Positions 27,600 to 41,764 of a stretch of 64,000 nt of DNA are shown here, one piece after another (position 1 is the first letter of the stretch; the number at the start of each line of letters is the position of its first letter). This stretch comes from Pterobdella sp. o SKG-2022 (taxonomy: Eukaryota; Annelida; Clitellata; Hirudinida; Piscicolidae), in the NCBI GenBank assembly GCA_964035795.1, contig OZ038327.1, positions 5,199,174 to 5,263,173 of the forward strand, given 5' to 3'. Position numbers and translations under genes: made by a program. Under the pieces are notes generated by a model that was given only the letters and a program-made list of their open reading frames with translations, did no database searches and was not told where the DNA came from.

Positions 27600-28526
27600 G
27601 GGGGTGATGATGATGATCTTTGCATGAGTATTATGTTTGTTTAGCGCGCCACTTAATTTACTTTTTATTGAATTTCAGCAGTTTTAGAATATTTATGAAA
27701 AATTTAAGTCTTTGGGTTTTTTGTCTTTGTGAATGTTTATTTTTCTACATTGAAAAGTTTCGATTTGACAAGATTGTTTGTTTGGGAGGTTTATGATGGC
27801 TTAAATTTTTGAGGTTTTTTTAGAATTTAGGAAATTAAGTTCGAAGCTTATAAAGATGTCCATATTTTTAAATGAGTCTGAACAAAATCTCTTTGGAACC
27901 TCAGTAGTTTATTATTATTGTTATTATTATTATTATTGTTTTTTTTTATTTTCATTATTACTAATGCTGAATCATCCAATTATTATTGTTTATTTTTCAT
28001 TTATTATTATTACTATTGTTATCTCATCCAATTATGATTATTATTTTTATTTTTCAACTAATATACTGATAAATATAGAAGTATTTTATAAGTTCGAAGT
28101 TATTGCTCGTGAATTAATTCCAATCTTTTCATAATTTCAAACATCTCATATTTTTCACCGTTTTTTTTATACACATTCAAAATCTACCTTCCCATCATTT
28201 TAAACTCCAAAGTTTTTTTATTTTGCTTAAAACATTAAATATCGGTTCCATTTTTAATTTCTGATTTCGATAATTTTTCTCATGATATTCTTTCTTATTA
28301 TGATATTGGTCTTTGTCATGACATTATTCATTATTATGACATTATTGTTTATTATGATATTATTTTTAATTAGGATATTATTTTTTATCATTATGACATT
28401 ACTTTTTATTATGATATTATTTTTCATCCTGATATTATTCCTTATTATATCATTTTTACATTAGATTTTTGTGTTTTATTTCAGTAATATGAAGTTATTT
28501 TTGAATCTTTTTTTTGACACTAAGCT
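27600..28526. other. Non-coding AT-rich stretch
   Basis: Upstream of the first recognised receptor exon; probably intron. It holds irregular ATT-rich and TTATTATGATAT-type repeats at 28280-28460. No exon could be supported. Confidence 0.5.
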
Positions 28527-28855
<329 letters not shown>

Positions 28856-28899
28856 TAGTTTTTCCACTGCAGAGTTTTGTTTAACAGGTGACTTATGCT

Positions 28900-31400
28900 G
28901 CTCATTAAAATGAAAAGATCAAAGGAGACACGTAATAATAAAAATAAAAGTAACCACAACATAAAAATAAAAAAAATTATAATTATAGCATAAAAATAAA
29001 AGAAATAGGCAAAAAAAAAGAATAAAATTTATTAAAAATGTAAACCTTGAAAGTGAAACCCATAAAAGTAATCATAACAATAAAAAAAAAAACAGAGAAT
29101 AATATATTGAAAACAATGATATTCATGAAATAATACAAAAAATGCTGTTTATGAATTTACAAAATAATGATTTAATTATAAAATAAAACTATAGATTTTA
29201 TTGATAAAAATAGCTACCAGCATCATCTTTTCTACTCAGCTAGACAACGTTTGACAACCTCTTTGGAATAAAAATAACAATAATAATAATCATAAGAGTG
29301 GAAATAAAAAGAATTTGGAAGAAAAAAAAATGAAAGTGAAAAAATTATTAGAAAATAATCAATAATAAGAATAAATAAAAATTAATGAAAAAACAATAAA
29401 AGTAATAATAACAATAAAAATATTGACAACAATAAAGAGCATAATAACAAGAAAATAGAAACAACAATAACAAAAACAAAACAAAAATATCAAAACAATA
29501 ACAAAAAAAATAATAGAAAAAAAAATTAATAACAAAAAAAATAAAAAATAAAAAAACTTTTAAAAGCTTCACAACAAACCCACGCAAGGTTTACTAGAGG
29601 ACTTCTAGGGAGAAGATTCAGTGGCTAGTACTATTAGTGGATACTGAAGCTCTATGATAGGACTTTACATAACGGAGATTATAGTTTCTAAAAGATTTGC
29701 ATCTATGAAATCTTCATTTTGCCTACATGTGTTGAAATTATTAGCATTTATTGTAAATAATTGTGTTCTAGTTACAAAAATTCTCAATTTTTGTAATTAG
29801 AACACAATTATTTTGCTATAAATACTAATAACACACTTATTTCGAAACATTTATTTTATGCTAACGTATCATGGTGAAGTTTTGTTTGACGAACATTTCA
29901 GCTTTTTTGATCACTAAATGTACTAATATTTTTCTCTTAATATCGACCTAATGTTCATTGATATTGGTTAAAATTAAATCAAGATGTCTTCAAAAAGTTA
30001 AATTTTAATATTTATATAGTCACAATATTATGGTCAAAATAATTATAATTTAAATGCTATATATAACGTATCGACTATTATTATTTTCCGATAGTTTTAG
30101 TATACAAGCACTCAGCTTCAGTGTATAAATGAAATATATTTAAATAATTATTTAAAACCATTGGCGAATTATTGAAATGATTAAAAAACATTTGAAATTG
30201 AATAATCAATTTTAGAATAGTCAAAAATTATTCGAAGTTGTTAAAAATTTCAAGAAAATTATTGAGAATTGTTTTTTCAATACTAATTTATGAAGATTTG
30301 CAAATTATTTCACCAAATAGGCATATATTTTTGAACTTCTGCTGCATTCAATAAAGGAAAAACTTATATTGTTTCATTTTAAATTTTTACTCAGCGTAAC
30401 AATGATATAAAACCGAAGAAAAAATCTTAAAATTTCTGTAACCGCCTCACGTAGGAGGCTTGAAGGCTGATGAGGAATGAAAAAAAAAACAAAAACTAAA
30501 AAAATAATTAAAAAAAATTTCCCTAATTTCGTTTATCAGATTTTAGAAATTTGAATCTCACTGAAATTTATGAAGTATGAAATTTTTTAACTAAAATGTC
30601 TTTAATATTTTCACTAAACGGTTTCATTTCCCACGTCAATGTGGTTTTTGAAAAATTTTCAACTTGAATAAAAAAGAGTTAAAAAAAATAATGCAAAAAA
30701 AATGTTTGCAAAAAAATGATAAAATCTGGTTTTAATAGAATTTCTTTGTTTTAAAAGTAAATTCAAAGTTTCAAAATTAAAAATTTAATGAGTTTCAAAT
30801 CAAATTGAAATTTAAAAAAAAATTCTCAAATTTTTTTTTGTTTTTTAATTAAAATTTAGAAGTTCGCTTCATTTTGAATTAAGAAAAACTTTGCTTTACC
30901 AAAGTTATAAATAAAAAAAAACGAAAAACAAAAAAATTAAGAAAAAAAACTATGAATAAAATGAATTTAAACTGAGATGTATTACTGCATTGAATAATAC
31001 TTTTTAAATATAAACAATTTAACCAATACTAATAGAAATAACCGACTCAACTGATGTTTAATATCTTGTATTGTTAAACTGCTCAGCTTTCTAATGCCGC
31101 CATCTTTGATTTTATTAATTAAAATAGATTTTTATTCAAAAATTATATTTTTTTGTGATTAAATAATTTTTTAAAAAATTTAGGAAGACATGATAAAAGT
31201 TTTAAATTTTTATTGATTCGAAGATTTTTGATATATTTTTTATATTCTCAAGTAAATAATCAAAAATTAATTTACTTTTTTTTACACTAAATAACATGAA
31301 TTTGAGTATTAAATTCAAAAAGTATATTTAAAAATAAACTCTATTTAAAAAATATAAAAAACTGGTTAATAAAAAAGGAATTCAATTCAAATTGGAATTA
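28900..31400. other. A/T-rich gene desert
   Basis: No gene, RNA or mobile element seen. 29733-29825 contains a short near-palindrome (ATTGTGTTCTAGTTACAAAAAT and its complement, arms separated by a few bases) that could form a stem. Confidence 0.5.
29757..29816. repeat. Inverted repeat (stem-loop)
   Basis: ATTGTGTTCTAGTTACAAAA and the complement TTTTGTAATTAGAACACAAT are separated by about ten bases. The stem is near-perfect (one mismatch). It has no T-rich transcription context, so I treat it as a small foldback sequence rather than a terminator. Confidence 0.6.
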
Positions 31401-31477
31401 ATTAATTAGCCGGCATCTGTGCTTCGTCTCACTTTATCTTGGATTTCTATTGATGTTTGTTTATCCATTCATATGTC

Positions 31478-31705
31478 CATTCCTCCATCCATCCATCCAC
31501 CCATCCACCCATCCACCCATCCATCCATCCATCCATTCATCCATCCATCCATCCATCCATCCATCCATCCATCCATCCATTCATCCATTCATTTATCCAT
31601 CCATTCATCCATCCATCTATCCTTCTATCCATCTATCCATTTATCTATGCATCGATCCATCCACCCATCCACCTATCATCAATCCATCCATCTATCCATA
31701 GTAAT
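31478..31705. repeat. (TCCA)n tetranucleotide array
   Basis: About 55 imperfect CCAT units. The Ile-His-Pro-Ser open frames in all three frames are artefacts. Confidence 0.95.
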
Positions 31706-31929
31706 TGGATAGTTCAACTCATGTCAACCTTATCTTAACATTTTTATCACACGATTCGTCACACTTTGAATTCATTAATAAATTTCACATCCAACAAAAA
31801 ATAGAAATACATGTTCACAAATCATTAACGCATAGAATTACATACAAAACACACTTACACATAAACACAGAATCATAGCTTACATACATACAAGCAAAAA
31901 TATATTTGCAAACAAAAACATAGTTGCAA

Positions 31930-32166
31930 ACACACATACATACAAACACACACATACATACAGACACACATACATACAAACACCCACATACATACAGACA
32001 CACATACATAAAAACACACACACATACATACAAACACACACATACATACAGACACACATACATACAAACACACACATACATACAGACACACATACATAAA
32101 AACACACACACATACATACAGACACACATACATAAAAACACACACACATACATACAGACATACATA
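31930..32166. repeat. Compound (CA)/(CATA) repeat
   Basis: Repeating ACACACATACATACA blocks with AGAC and AAAC spacers, a higher-order period near 30 bases. Confidence 0.9.
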
Positions 32167-33821
32167 AAACTTGATATCATGGAATGATCCCTGTTTAAAA
32201 GCAGCATTCATACATCTAAAAATATGCTTCATAAGAGAAAACGTTCAGTATAAAAAAGATATCTGTTAGAATTATAAATTCCTTTAATTAAACGGAACAC
32301 ACTAACACAAACAACCGAACAAACACAAATAACTAAACAAACACAAAAAAACTAACATACACAATCACATCCTTACACATACAAAACAAACAAAAAAATT
32401 TAAACTATTGACAATTCTAGGCTCTGTGAAACACATTTGACCCACGTTCAAATACAGAACTTGCATTCACCAACAGAAAATAAAATACATGTGAAGGTTG
32501 GGAACTTTTGATGGGATTGAAAAAAATTTTCTTGGAAATAGTTTATTTTTTCTGTTTCCTTAGTTTTCCGAACTAACATCATCAGACAAAGTACACAAGC
32601 TTGGTTGAAGATTTCAAAACCTCGTTTTAGTTTTTTTTCATTTTTCAATAAAATTAGCGGAAATTTTCTTTTCGTTAATAGAGATCTATAAATTATAAAT
32701 ATAAATATATAAATATAAATTATAATCACAAAAAAATCTAAAAATATTATTTATTCCACAAAAAAGAATTTGGGTTTAAGATTGGAGGACAAAGATAGAT
32801 GTAACTAGTGACAACAGAGTTATAATGTTTTTCTTTAACCCTTTCTCATGGTTGAGAATAAAAAATAGTTCAAATTTTTTGAAACAAGGATTTTCAATAT
32901 ACTTTAATTTTTATAGAACTATTTTTATGGAGCATAATTTAAAAAGTTTATTTTAAAATTTCATTTATTTAAAATTAAAAATTGTGACTGATTTTTAAAT
33001 AAAAACAGGTAAATAAATTTATTTCTTTGAAACGAGTTGATAACATGTCCCAAAATGTCCAATTACAAAATTTTGTCTGATCTGATGCCGGTAATATAAA
33101 AAGCTTAATTTTTTGCAACAATTCATAAAAAAACTAATAATAATGTTATAAAAAAATAATTAAGTCTGGACGCTATATAAGTCTGTTACCTGGACCCAAG
33201 GTGTATGGAGAAACTTGGTTTTCTACAACGAGTTTAATAACCGTTGTGTTTAATTATTATTATTGTTGTTGTAAAACTCAATAGTAATATACAAATTAAT
33301 ACTATTTATTAAACTATGTGACATTTTTATGGATTTAACACTGTAATAAGAACTTATTATTTAAGTCTTTATCGTTTGTTATTTTTTGACAATAACTTTT
33401 TCTATTACCATTATTATTTTTAGATTATCAATAATTTTTTTAATTATTTTTTTTTTGATATTTTGTTTTTAATTATTTATTCATTTTTATTATTATATTA
33501 ATTTATTGTTTGATTTAAAAACACAAGATCTGATCGTGGGGCAATGATTGATGAGGCAAAAAAGTTTGACCTTATACTTTAGTCATGGAAATATGATGGA
33601 AAACAAAATATAAAAAAAATTATAAATCAATAAAAATAAAATTAAATTTAAAAAATATAACAATAAAAATAATATAAATGGTGAAAAAAGAATGATATGG
33701 TTGAAACCATCATGAAAAATAAAGGTAATGTGGAATATGAATTAGAAAAAAAAACGATAAAAATTTAAAAAAATAAAAAATAATAATATTCCAATTCTTT
33801 GGGCCAATCATAAAAATTCAA

Positions 33822-33934
33822 ATGAAAACACTTTTCAAAGTAAATTATATTTGTACCTCCACTTGATAACCTAAGTTCATCTTACGAAAGGCTTCGTGGA
33901 AAAAAATAAACTCCTAAAAGTGTTTTTGAATATA
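33822..33934. mobile_element. Foldback MITE-like element, copy
   Basis: The ends are GAAAACACTTTT and AAAAGTGTTTTT (inverted). The interior is ACTTGATAAC.TAAGTTCAT then CTTACGAAAGGCTTCGTG, the same core as at 14.7 and 38.1 kb. Confidence 0.7.
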
Positions 33935-34000
33935 AAACAATAATAGTTGACAAAAAATAAAAAACATCATATGAATGATAAAAAAATATTTTTCGGAAAC

Positions 34001-34180
34001 AAATTAATGTAATGTGGTATTTATAAAGAACTTTTCCTTATAGATCAAAGCGCTTGTTAGAAATTTAATGTAGTGAAAACACACTGTGGAACAGGTGCTA
34101 ATTGTCGGCCCACGTGGGATCGAACCAGGTAACTTTAGACAATTAGTCTAATGCTCAACCATTGAGCTATAGGGGCCGAC
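34001..34180 (-). repeat. tRNA-derived SINE, copy B
   Basis: The head, at 34104-34180, shows GTCGGCCCCTATAGCTCAAT, the AAT anticodon loop and a B box GGTTCGATCCC. The body carries GCACCTGTTCCACAGTG, CACTACATTAAATTTC, AAGCGCTTTGATCTATAAGG and ends ACCACATTACATT. It keeps the middle segment that copy A lacks. Confidence 0.88.
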
Positions 34181-34284
34181 AGAATAGAGAAAAAATGAAT
34201 AAAGACAAAGAATGATGAAATAAGTGAAACTGTTTCTTGATGTTTCATATATAATGATGAAGGTGTTAGAGTTTGACAGTCAAA

Positions 34285-34415
34285 CCCACCCATCCATCCA
34301 TTTATCCATCCATCCATTCATCCATCCATTCATTCATCCATCCATCCATCCATTCATCCATCCATCCATTCATCCATCCATCCATCCATCTATTCATCCA
34401 TCCGTTCACCCAACA
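34285..34415. repeat. (TCCA)n tetranucleotide array
   Basis: Imperfect CCAT array beginning about 100 bases from SINE copy B. A second weaker block lies at about 34605-34735. Confidence 0.92.
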
Positions 34416-36299
34416 TTCCACTATAACATGTAAGGGGGTTCACATAAAGAAGCGCCCTGTGAAACCTGTGTTGTGCCACTAAAACCCCAGTTAAGGGCAA
34501 ACTAATGGTCTAACTTTTTATTAACTTAACTATGATCTATTCTATTCAATTTTTCATCCAGCTATCTATCTCTTTCCGTATTTAATTATTCCTCTGTAGA
34601 TGTTTTCATCCATTCATCCATCCATTATCTAGTCATCCATTCATCAATCCATCCATTCATCCATCACTCCATCTATCTATACATTCATCCCCCCCTTTCA
34701 TTCATTCATCCATCCATCCATTCATCAACCCATTCCTTTACAAAGCTCTAAGATACGCTGAGAATCTAAATTCATTCATAAAAAAGTCGTAGCCAGAAAT
34801 GAACAACCAAAATAAAAAAGATAAGAATAATAATAAAAATATAATAACAAGAGATTAATGGAAAAAAATAAAATAAATATTGAGATTAACTAAACAGTAA
34901 AAATTTTAAAATAACACTGGATAAAACAAATGAAATGAAAATGAGGGAGAACAAAACTCAAAAAACAAAATTTGGAAATGAAGTATATTCTTGAGAATAA
35001 AATAAGCTTAGCAATGAAAATGAAAACATCACACGTGAAAATGATAATATTTTCTTGTGGAAACTAATTAAATTTTTTTTTTTTTTTTTTGACTTTTGGT
35101 TTACAGAAATGTGGTTGGAAAATAACAAAGATAAATATTGTGACAAATTTTCAGTGCGTTTTTTTTAATAAAATATAAAATATTAAAAAAATTATTTTGA
35201 GTAATTTTATAAATATTTTATTGCTAATTTTATTATTATTATTTTTTTAAATTATTTTATAAAATACTTAAGCAATAATGAACGAAACAGAAGCAAAAGA
35301 TAATAAAAACGGAATGTTAAAGTAGGCAGCATAAATGGAAATTGAAAGTGGGGAATCCCAACTGAATTATAAATAACCCGCCAATAAAAAGGCATTTGTG
35401 ATTGAAAGGCCGGAAGTGAAATATCACGTGTGTGTGTTTGTGTGATTATCTATGTGTGCGTGTGGGTGTGCGCACAGATGTGTTTTCTCGCGATTTTCAT
35501 TATCTTCATCATTTTTAAACTGATGATTTAAAAATAAAAAAATTTTAAATGTAATAAAAAACCTATAATGACAAAAAAAAAATTAGAACTATATTATAAT
35601 AATACAAATATAAATTTCAAAAATATAAATTTCAAAAAATGGAAATAATTCTGAAATTTTACTTGGTCACACAGTGAGAGGTTAAATTAAACGACAAAAA
35701 AACTTGGAAAAAAGGCAACAAAAATTGGGACTTATTCCATGGATTTAATGCTTCTAATGCTATATAATATATGTGTTTAAAACTTAAAAATAAGAATCTG
35801 AAAATGGTAAAGATGTAGAGCAGAAAAAATTTGAAACAAAAAAAATTAACATAAACAAAAAAAAACAATTTTTTTAAATGGTATTAAAAGGAACAACAAA
35901 AATAACATCAAAATAATAATGGGAAAAATAAAAACATATATCAATATAAGAAATACTAGGATAATGAGATAAATGAGAAAATAAAAAAGGAATAAAAAAA
36001 AAAAGAAAAAAAAAATAATATAAAAAAAATAATAAAATCATAATAAAATAAAAATAAATAAAATCATAATAAAAAGATAATAATAAAAACAAAAAAATAA
36101 ATGAAACGATGGTAAAAAAATTATGAATAAAATTAGAGCAGATAATAATAACAATAATAATAAGAATAAAGCAAATATAGGCAGAATAAAAAAAGAATAA
36201 TGATGGGAATAATAAAAATGATAAAACAATGATGGAAATACAAGGGTGATTAGGTAGCGATTCCAAAGCCATCAAGCTAGTGCAAATCTATTAAAAGAA

Positions 36300-36545
36300 A
36301 CGATGGATGGATGAAGGGATGAATAGATGGATGGATGGATGAATGGATGAATGATGAATAGATGGATGGTTGGATGAATGGACGGATGAAGAGATAGATG
36401 GATGAATGGATGGATAGATGAATAGATAGATGAATGAATGGATGGATGGACGAAGGAATAAACAGATGGATAGATGGATGGATGAATAGAAAGATGGATA
36501 GATGGATGGATGGATGAATGGATGAATGAATGGATGAATGATTGG
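36300..36545. repeat. (TGGA)n tetranucleotide array
   Basis: Imperfect ATGG array, plus-strand orientation opposite to those at 31.5 and 34.3 kb. Surrounding sequence (35160-37140) is AT-rich with no gene seen. Confidence 0.92.
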
Positions 36546-37221
36546 AAGGATTAAAAAAAGGAATATTAGTTTGATAGATAATTTGATATACGTATAAATA
36601 AAAAATGAATGGATGGATAAAAAAAATGGAAAAAGCGACGAATGGAGGTTGATTATAAAAATAAATGAACGCGTGAACTAGAAATACATAGACTGGATAA
36701 AAAAAAACTGAATTGAAAAACATAAAATAGTGGGAAAAAAATTCAAAAAACCCTCGAAAAGAATTATCTATTGATAAATAGATAGATGCATAGGTATGAA
36801 GACGGATGATTGGTTGAAAAGGAATGACGAATAGGAAATAGAATTTGAATTTCAAATAAGATGGACTCTACCAAGCATGAAAAGTGAACTTGTATAACTA
36901 TTCCAGGAATAATGATGGAATGTTTTCCATTTATCTGTTGTGAACTATATTAAATAATTCAACGCAGAAAGTTAGAAATATTTTCAAAAGTTAAACATGT
37001 TTTATTTCTATTTTCCATAAATTTTTTCAAATAGTTAATATTCGTATTCTTGACTTTATGAGGAAAAAATTGTTTTATTTGCAGATCTTGAGTTTTATTC
37101 AAAACTTTGAACATTTAAATCTGTACAAAAATACTAATCTTATCGGATATCTGTGTTTTTGTGGAAATTTTTTTGCATATTCACACATTGCCCATTGAGT
37201 TTCAGTATTAAGCTTTGGTCT

Positions 37222-37306
37222 CCCACAAGGATTTGAAACTAGTGTATTTGGATTTGATGTTTGACGCTTTAACCACTTACCAACTAGACCAACTAGTTTT
37301 GTTCTA
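37222..37306 (-). repeat. tRNA-like pseudogene or SINE head
   Basis: The minus strand reads GGTCTAGTTGGTAAGTGGTT, AAAGCGTC, later TAGTTTCAAATCC and GGGAGACC. The ends pair (GGTCT/AGACC), and A- and B-box-like segments are correctly spaced. The T arm is mismatched, so it is probably not functional and not of the AAT family above. Confidence 0.4.
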
Positions 37307-37488
37307 AAACTACTAGGTTTTTTTTGTCAAAATAATCAAAATTAGTATTTATATAATTAAATCTCTACGTGGTTAAAATATCAAAAACTTGATCAAAACT
37401 TAAATTTTTTTTTTCTAAATATTAAAAGTATTTGCATTCCTCTTTGCAACTTTTAATAAAGACACTCAAAAAAATCAACCTATATTAT

Positions 37489-37689
37489 AATTTCTACTGT
37501 TCGCATCTGTACCTCATAATACCACCACTCTCAAAGCATTGAAACTGATGAACTCAATGTGTGAACTTGCAACACCCAATCGTATCAATTTGCAAAATTT
37601 ATTACCACTTCACGCAAGACTTCCAGGTGTTCAACTTACCTTATCAAGACCTTCTGGTGATGCAGTGCTGCTTAATGTTGCTGAGTAGT
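37489..37689 (+). CDS. Unrecognised 3'-terminal exon or decayed ORF
   Basis: The frame is open from after a TAA to TAG 37687-37689 with natural-looking composition: FASVPHNTTTLKALKLMNSM, CELATPNRINLQNLLPLHAR, LPGVQLTLSRPSGDAVLLNV. CTCTCAAAG|CA (37535) is a possible acceptor. AATAAA at 37703-37708 lies 14 bases past the stop. There is no early ATG, so it would be a last exon. I recognise no family. A competing minus-strand reading has a short exon ending in AAG|gtaagt. Confidence 0.35.
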
Positions 37690-38079
37690 TTGTGGTTTAT
37701 AGAATAAATGTTATATCATTTAGCATGTATTTTTTGGGTTATAAGTGTGTATTATGCTATGTTAATCTGTAGTTTCTAAGTTTTTTATTCTCAAGAACAT
37801 CCTGATGTTACTTCAGAGGTTAATTTACAAAACTTTAACGTTAAAATAAGAGAATTTGTCCAAAGATAATCTGTTGAGTTAGATACTAAATATTATTCTA
37901 TGTATTTTCTACATAGAGTAGCGCTCTGTAAAACCAATCAATTAAGCAACCGAAACTCCAGAAAGGGGCGATCAAAAGGCATACTTACTCTATCTAGAGG
38001 TCAATTTATAGGTACAGTAAGATGTCTCTAAAAAGTTAGAAGTATGGTAATATAATGATTAAATAAACTAGCCTGTTAA

Positions 38080-38190
38080 CAAAAACTATTTGAATCAAAC
38101 ACAAAAGTTTGTATACTTGATAATGTGAGTTCAACTTACGAAAAGCTTCGTATTATTATTCACTTAATAAGTGTTTGATTCAAATAGTAT
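38080..38190. mobile_element. Foldback MITE-like element, copy
   Basis: Perfect 18-base terminal inverted repeats, ACTATTTGAATCAAACAC and GTGTTTGATTCAAATAGT, enclose CTTGATAATGTGAGTTCAAC and TTACGAAAAGCTTCGT. AGTATGGTAATATAAT occurs at 38041-38056 and again at 38186-38201, a direct repeat around the element that is longer than a usual target duplication. Confidence 0.78.
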
Positions 38191-38201
38191 GGTAATATAA
38201 T

Positions 38202-40456
38202 TTTTAAGAGATTTATATAACAGAGTGACAGTCAGTTGAGATTGTTTATTTAGTTTGATAATTTTTAAGAGATTAATAAACAGAAAAGAGTTTAAGGGTA
38301 GATTTTTAAATGCGGAAAAACATGAATAATTAACATATTAAAAATAAATAAAAAACAAAATGGAAAAAAAAGAATAAGAAAAAAAAACGTACTCTTATGC
38401 CACGAAAAATGGATTAAATAATTATAAAAACGTGTGGTATTCAAGCGCTTCGCTTGAAACCATTTTCCGAGAAAGGTAGATTTAAGTTAAGATAATTATG
38501 GTTGGAAGAGCATAAAATGAAGGAAATGACATGATGTTAATGATTACAAGTGCAGAAAAATTTGAAAATATTTATAATATAAAAAAATATAAATAAAAAA
38601 AATAGCTGGAAACATAATATTTATATATCGGAAAGTACTTTCATGGAAATATTTTTGAGGTATGAAAAAAAATTGGGAAATGTATCTTTACAAAAAAAAA
38701 TCAAAATAAAAAAATATTTGAACTGCGTATTTTAATAAGAAAAAAAGGCTGAAAATGAATGTCAATGTCATATATAGTTTGTAAATGATTATGGGAGATT
38801 GGAAACATTCATGAAAGAATTGTTTGTGAAGATTGTGAAAAAAAAATGACTGCGTTGAAAATGATATGATGAGAACAAGAATGATGATTCTGAGTCAGTA
38901 TTTAAAATCTTTTCTCATTTTTAATGCTTTTGTTTTCATTAAATACAATACATTATAATTTCAATAAAAAATATTAACAAATATAACTGAACTTTAATTT
39001 GTAATCCAACTTTTAACAAAAAACAAGGCTGGAAATATGTTTCAACAAAATTTATACCGAAAAAGGAATAATAAGGATATGAAAGAGAAAAATACTAAAA
39101 AACAAACGAAAATTGGAGGTTAAAATCAACAAGTAATAAAAATGTTAACATGTTAATAAACTGAAAAAAAAATTAATAAAAAATAATAGAAAAAAAAACT
39201 AATTAACTATTCAGAAAACTTGAACTAAAAAACTCAAAACAATAAAAAATCACAAAATTAAAAAAAATTAGGCAAAATGAAAAAAAGTGGAAACGAAGAT
39301 AAAAATAAATGGGAAAAAATTAAAAAGACAAAAAATAAAGAATAATAGCTGAAAAATATTAAGAAAAAATTAGAAAAAAACTCAAATTTTATAAAAAAAA
39401 CAATACAAAAAATTTCTTCAAACCATATGTGAAAAAAAGCAAATCATAATTTAAAAAACAATAATATAGCAAAAATATTAAATAAAAAGTAAGAAGTATT
39501 TAAAAAACAAAAAAATAACAAAAAAATAACAAAAAAATTAAAAAAAATCAAAAAAAAATTAAAAAAAAATCAAAAAAATAATTAATAATAATGAAGAAAA
39601 AAATGAAAATAAAAAAAGATGTCTCTAAAAAAATAATAATGTAAAAAATAAAATGAAAAAAAAAAAAAAACAAGAATAAAAAAAACATAAATGCCTTGCA
39701 CTAAATGTTTGCACTTTTGAGTTAGGCGTTACAAAATTAACTTTTGTTTTCAATCAGTTTTTAAACCAACGAAAAGGCGTTGTTGTTTTTGTTAGTAATT
39801 CATTATCGTTTTATAATTTTTTTTTGTTTTATTGTTTTTTTTTTTATTTTTTATTTTTTTTTTGTTGAACATCGATTTCATCATTGTTCCATTCATTCCA
39901 TCATTTTTTAATTATTTTTACTATTGTTTTTTTTTCCATTTTTTTATTATTCTTTTTTCCATTTTATTTTCTTTATATTATTGTATTATTCATTGTTTCA
40001 ACTGTTGTTCTTCTTTTTATTTTTATAATCTTTCCATTTGATTTTTATTTTTAATGTTTCCATGTTATCAGTTTCGTTGTTACTATCCAAGTTCACTTCA
40101 CTGTTAATAAAACTATAAATATCGTTTCGATTTTTTTATTTATTTTTATTAAACATTAATATATTTCCGTTAAAATTATTGTTATTCTTTTTATTATGAC
40201 ATTAGAAAAACATAAAAAAAACAAAAACTAGTGAAGTTGAATGCAATTCAAAATGAATTAATGATTAAAAAATAAAGAATCTGAAATCAAAACTTATTCA
40301 ATTTTTTTCAAACTTCGATAAACAAAAAATCAACATTTAAATGTATATATGAAGAAATTATGAAATAAACACAAGAATATAACCAGTGTTTATGAAGAAT
40401 TGAATAATAAAAATAAAAATGAATTTAAAAAAAAAAAATAAAATGAAAATAAAAAC
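38202..40456. other. A-rich gene desert
   Basis: Long A-rich then, from 39800, T-rich plus strand. No gene, RNA or element identified. Confidence 0.55.
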
Positions 40457-40621
40457 AAATAAATAGTTAGAACTTAAATAAATAGTTAGAACTCAAATAA
40501 ATAGTTAGAACTTAAATAAATAGTTAAAACTCAAATAAATAGTTAGAACTCAAATAAATAGTTAAAACTCAAATAAATAGTTAAAACTCAAATAAATAGT
40601 TAAAACTCAAATAAATAGTTA
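40457..40621. repeat. 19-bp minisatellite
   Basis: About eight copies of AAATAAATAGTTAAAACTC with AGAACTC variants. Confidence 0.93.
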
Positions 40622-41764
40622 AACAGTTTCATTAAAACTCTATAAAAATTAAATTTTATTAATTCAAACTTTTTGTTTTTAATGAGTTTTTCATAATAAT
40701 AATTTATAAAAAAAAACAAAAGATTTAAAAAAAAATAACGGTTTTAAAAAAAAAATAATCTTTTTTACAAAATTATCAAAAAAAATCAATAAAATTTTGT
40801 ATCAAAAGCCTATACTAAATCTTCACAAGACAAATTAATCTCAATCAATATTTCAACGCATTCCATATCCTTCCGCCAATAAACCATTTATTTATTTGTT
40901 CATGTACGTGTTGTTTTTTATTATGGGCGTGTGTGCCTATTTTTGAGTTTGTTTGTGATTTCATGTCTTTATGTTTTTTTTTAAATTTTTCTAGATTTTC
41001 GATTTTTTTTCGGTTCTCTATTTTTTAAAAATTAATATTTATCAAATAAAGCAATCGTTTAATGTCTCGCCGATTAAAACCATTGAATTCATTAGAACCT
41101 GTTAATAGAACGATAGTGTATTACAAATCCTCGTTTACAACAAACAAAACTTCGTAAAAACATTTCAAATAAAAAATAAGTTTTTATTTAATTCTTCATA
41201 AATATTCACATAAAAACATAATTTAAAAAATAAAACAAAAAAGAAATGTTTTAATAGATGGGTATGTTTGCTCGAAGCTTTAAACAATAATAATAATTGT
41301 TTATGTGTTGATGGCTCGGTTGTTGAATGCTTAATGAATTGTTTGTCTTTATGTTTCTAATGTTAATGAACGCTTGTGAACGGTTATGTTGATGTGATCA
41401 AATTCTCCCATAAACCGACGTTGAAAACTGATGAGTGCTGATGTTTGTTTTAAGTGGTTTTCAATTAAATATTAGTGTAACCAAATAAAAAAATTTAAAT
41501 TTTTAATCAAAAAGAATAAATTAGTCAAAAAAAAAAACAAAATATCAAAAACTTTTTATGTATGATTGAAAAAATAACGTGATAAACTGACATAAAAACC
41601 AAAGAAATAAAATTTAATTCAAAGTAATCTTGCATAGAATCAAAAAAAAGAAATTTAATTTAAAATAAGTTGCGTGCCAGAGTTTTTCCAAGAAATACTT
41701 GCTTCGAGTTGAAAATGTTTGTGAGCGCCAAGTTTCAAATCTTAAATTTGATGATTGAAAGATT

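Noticed and set aside
31815..32232. Cys-Val-Tyr-rich frames that look like repeat proteins
   Set aside because: All arise from a compound CA/CATA repeat; every frame is open because the repeat lacks stop codons.
33190..33222. Possible 33-base microexon on the minus strand (NQVSPYTLGP) with phase-1 borders
   Set aside because: Fits the phase pattern of the FN3 receptor but is far too short to support without transcripts.
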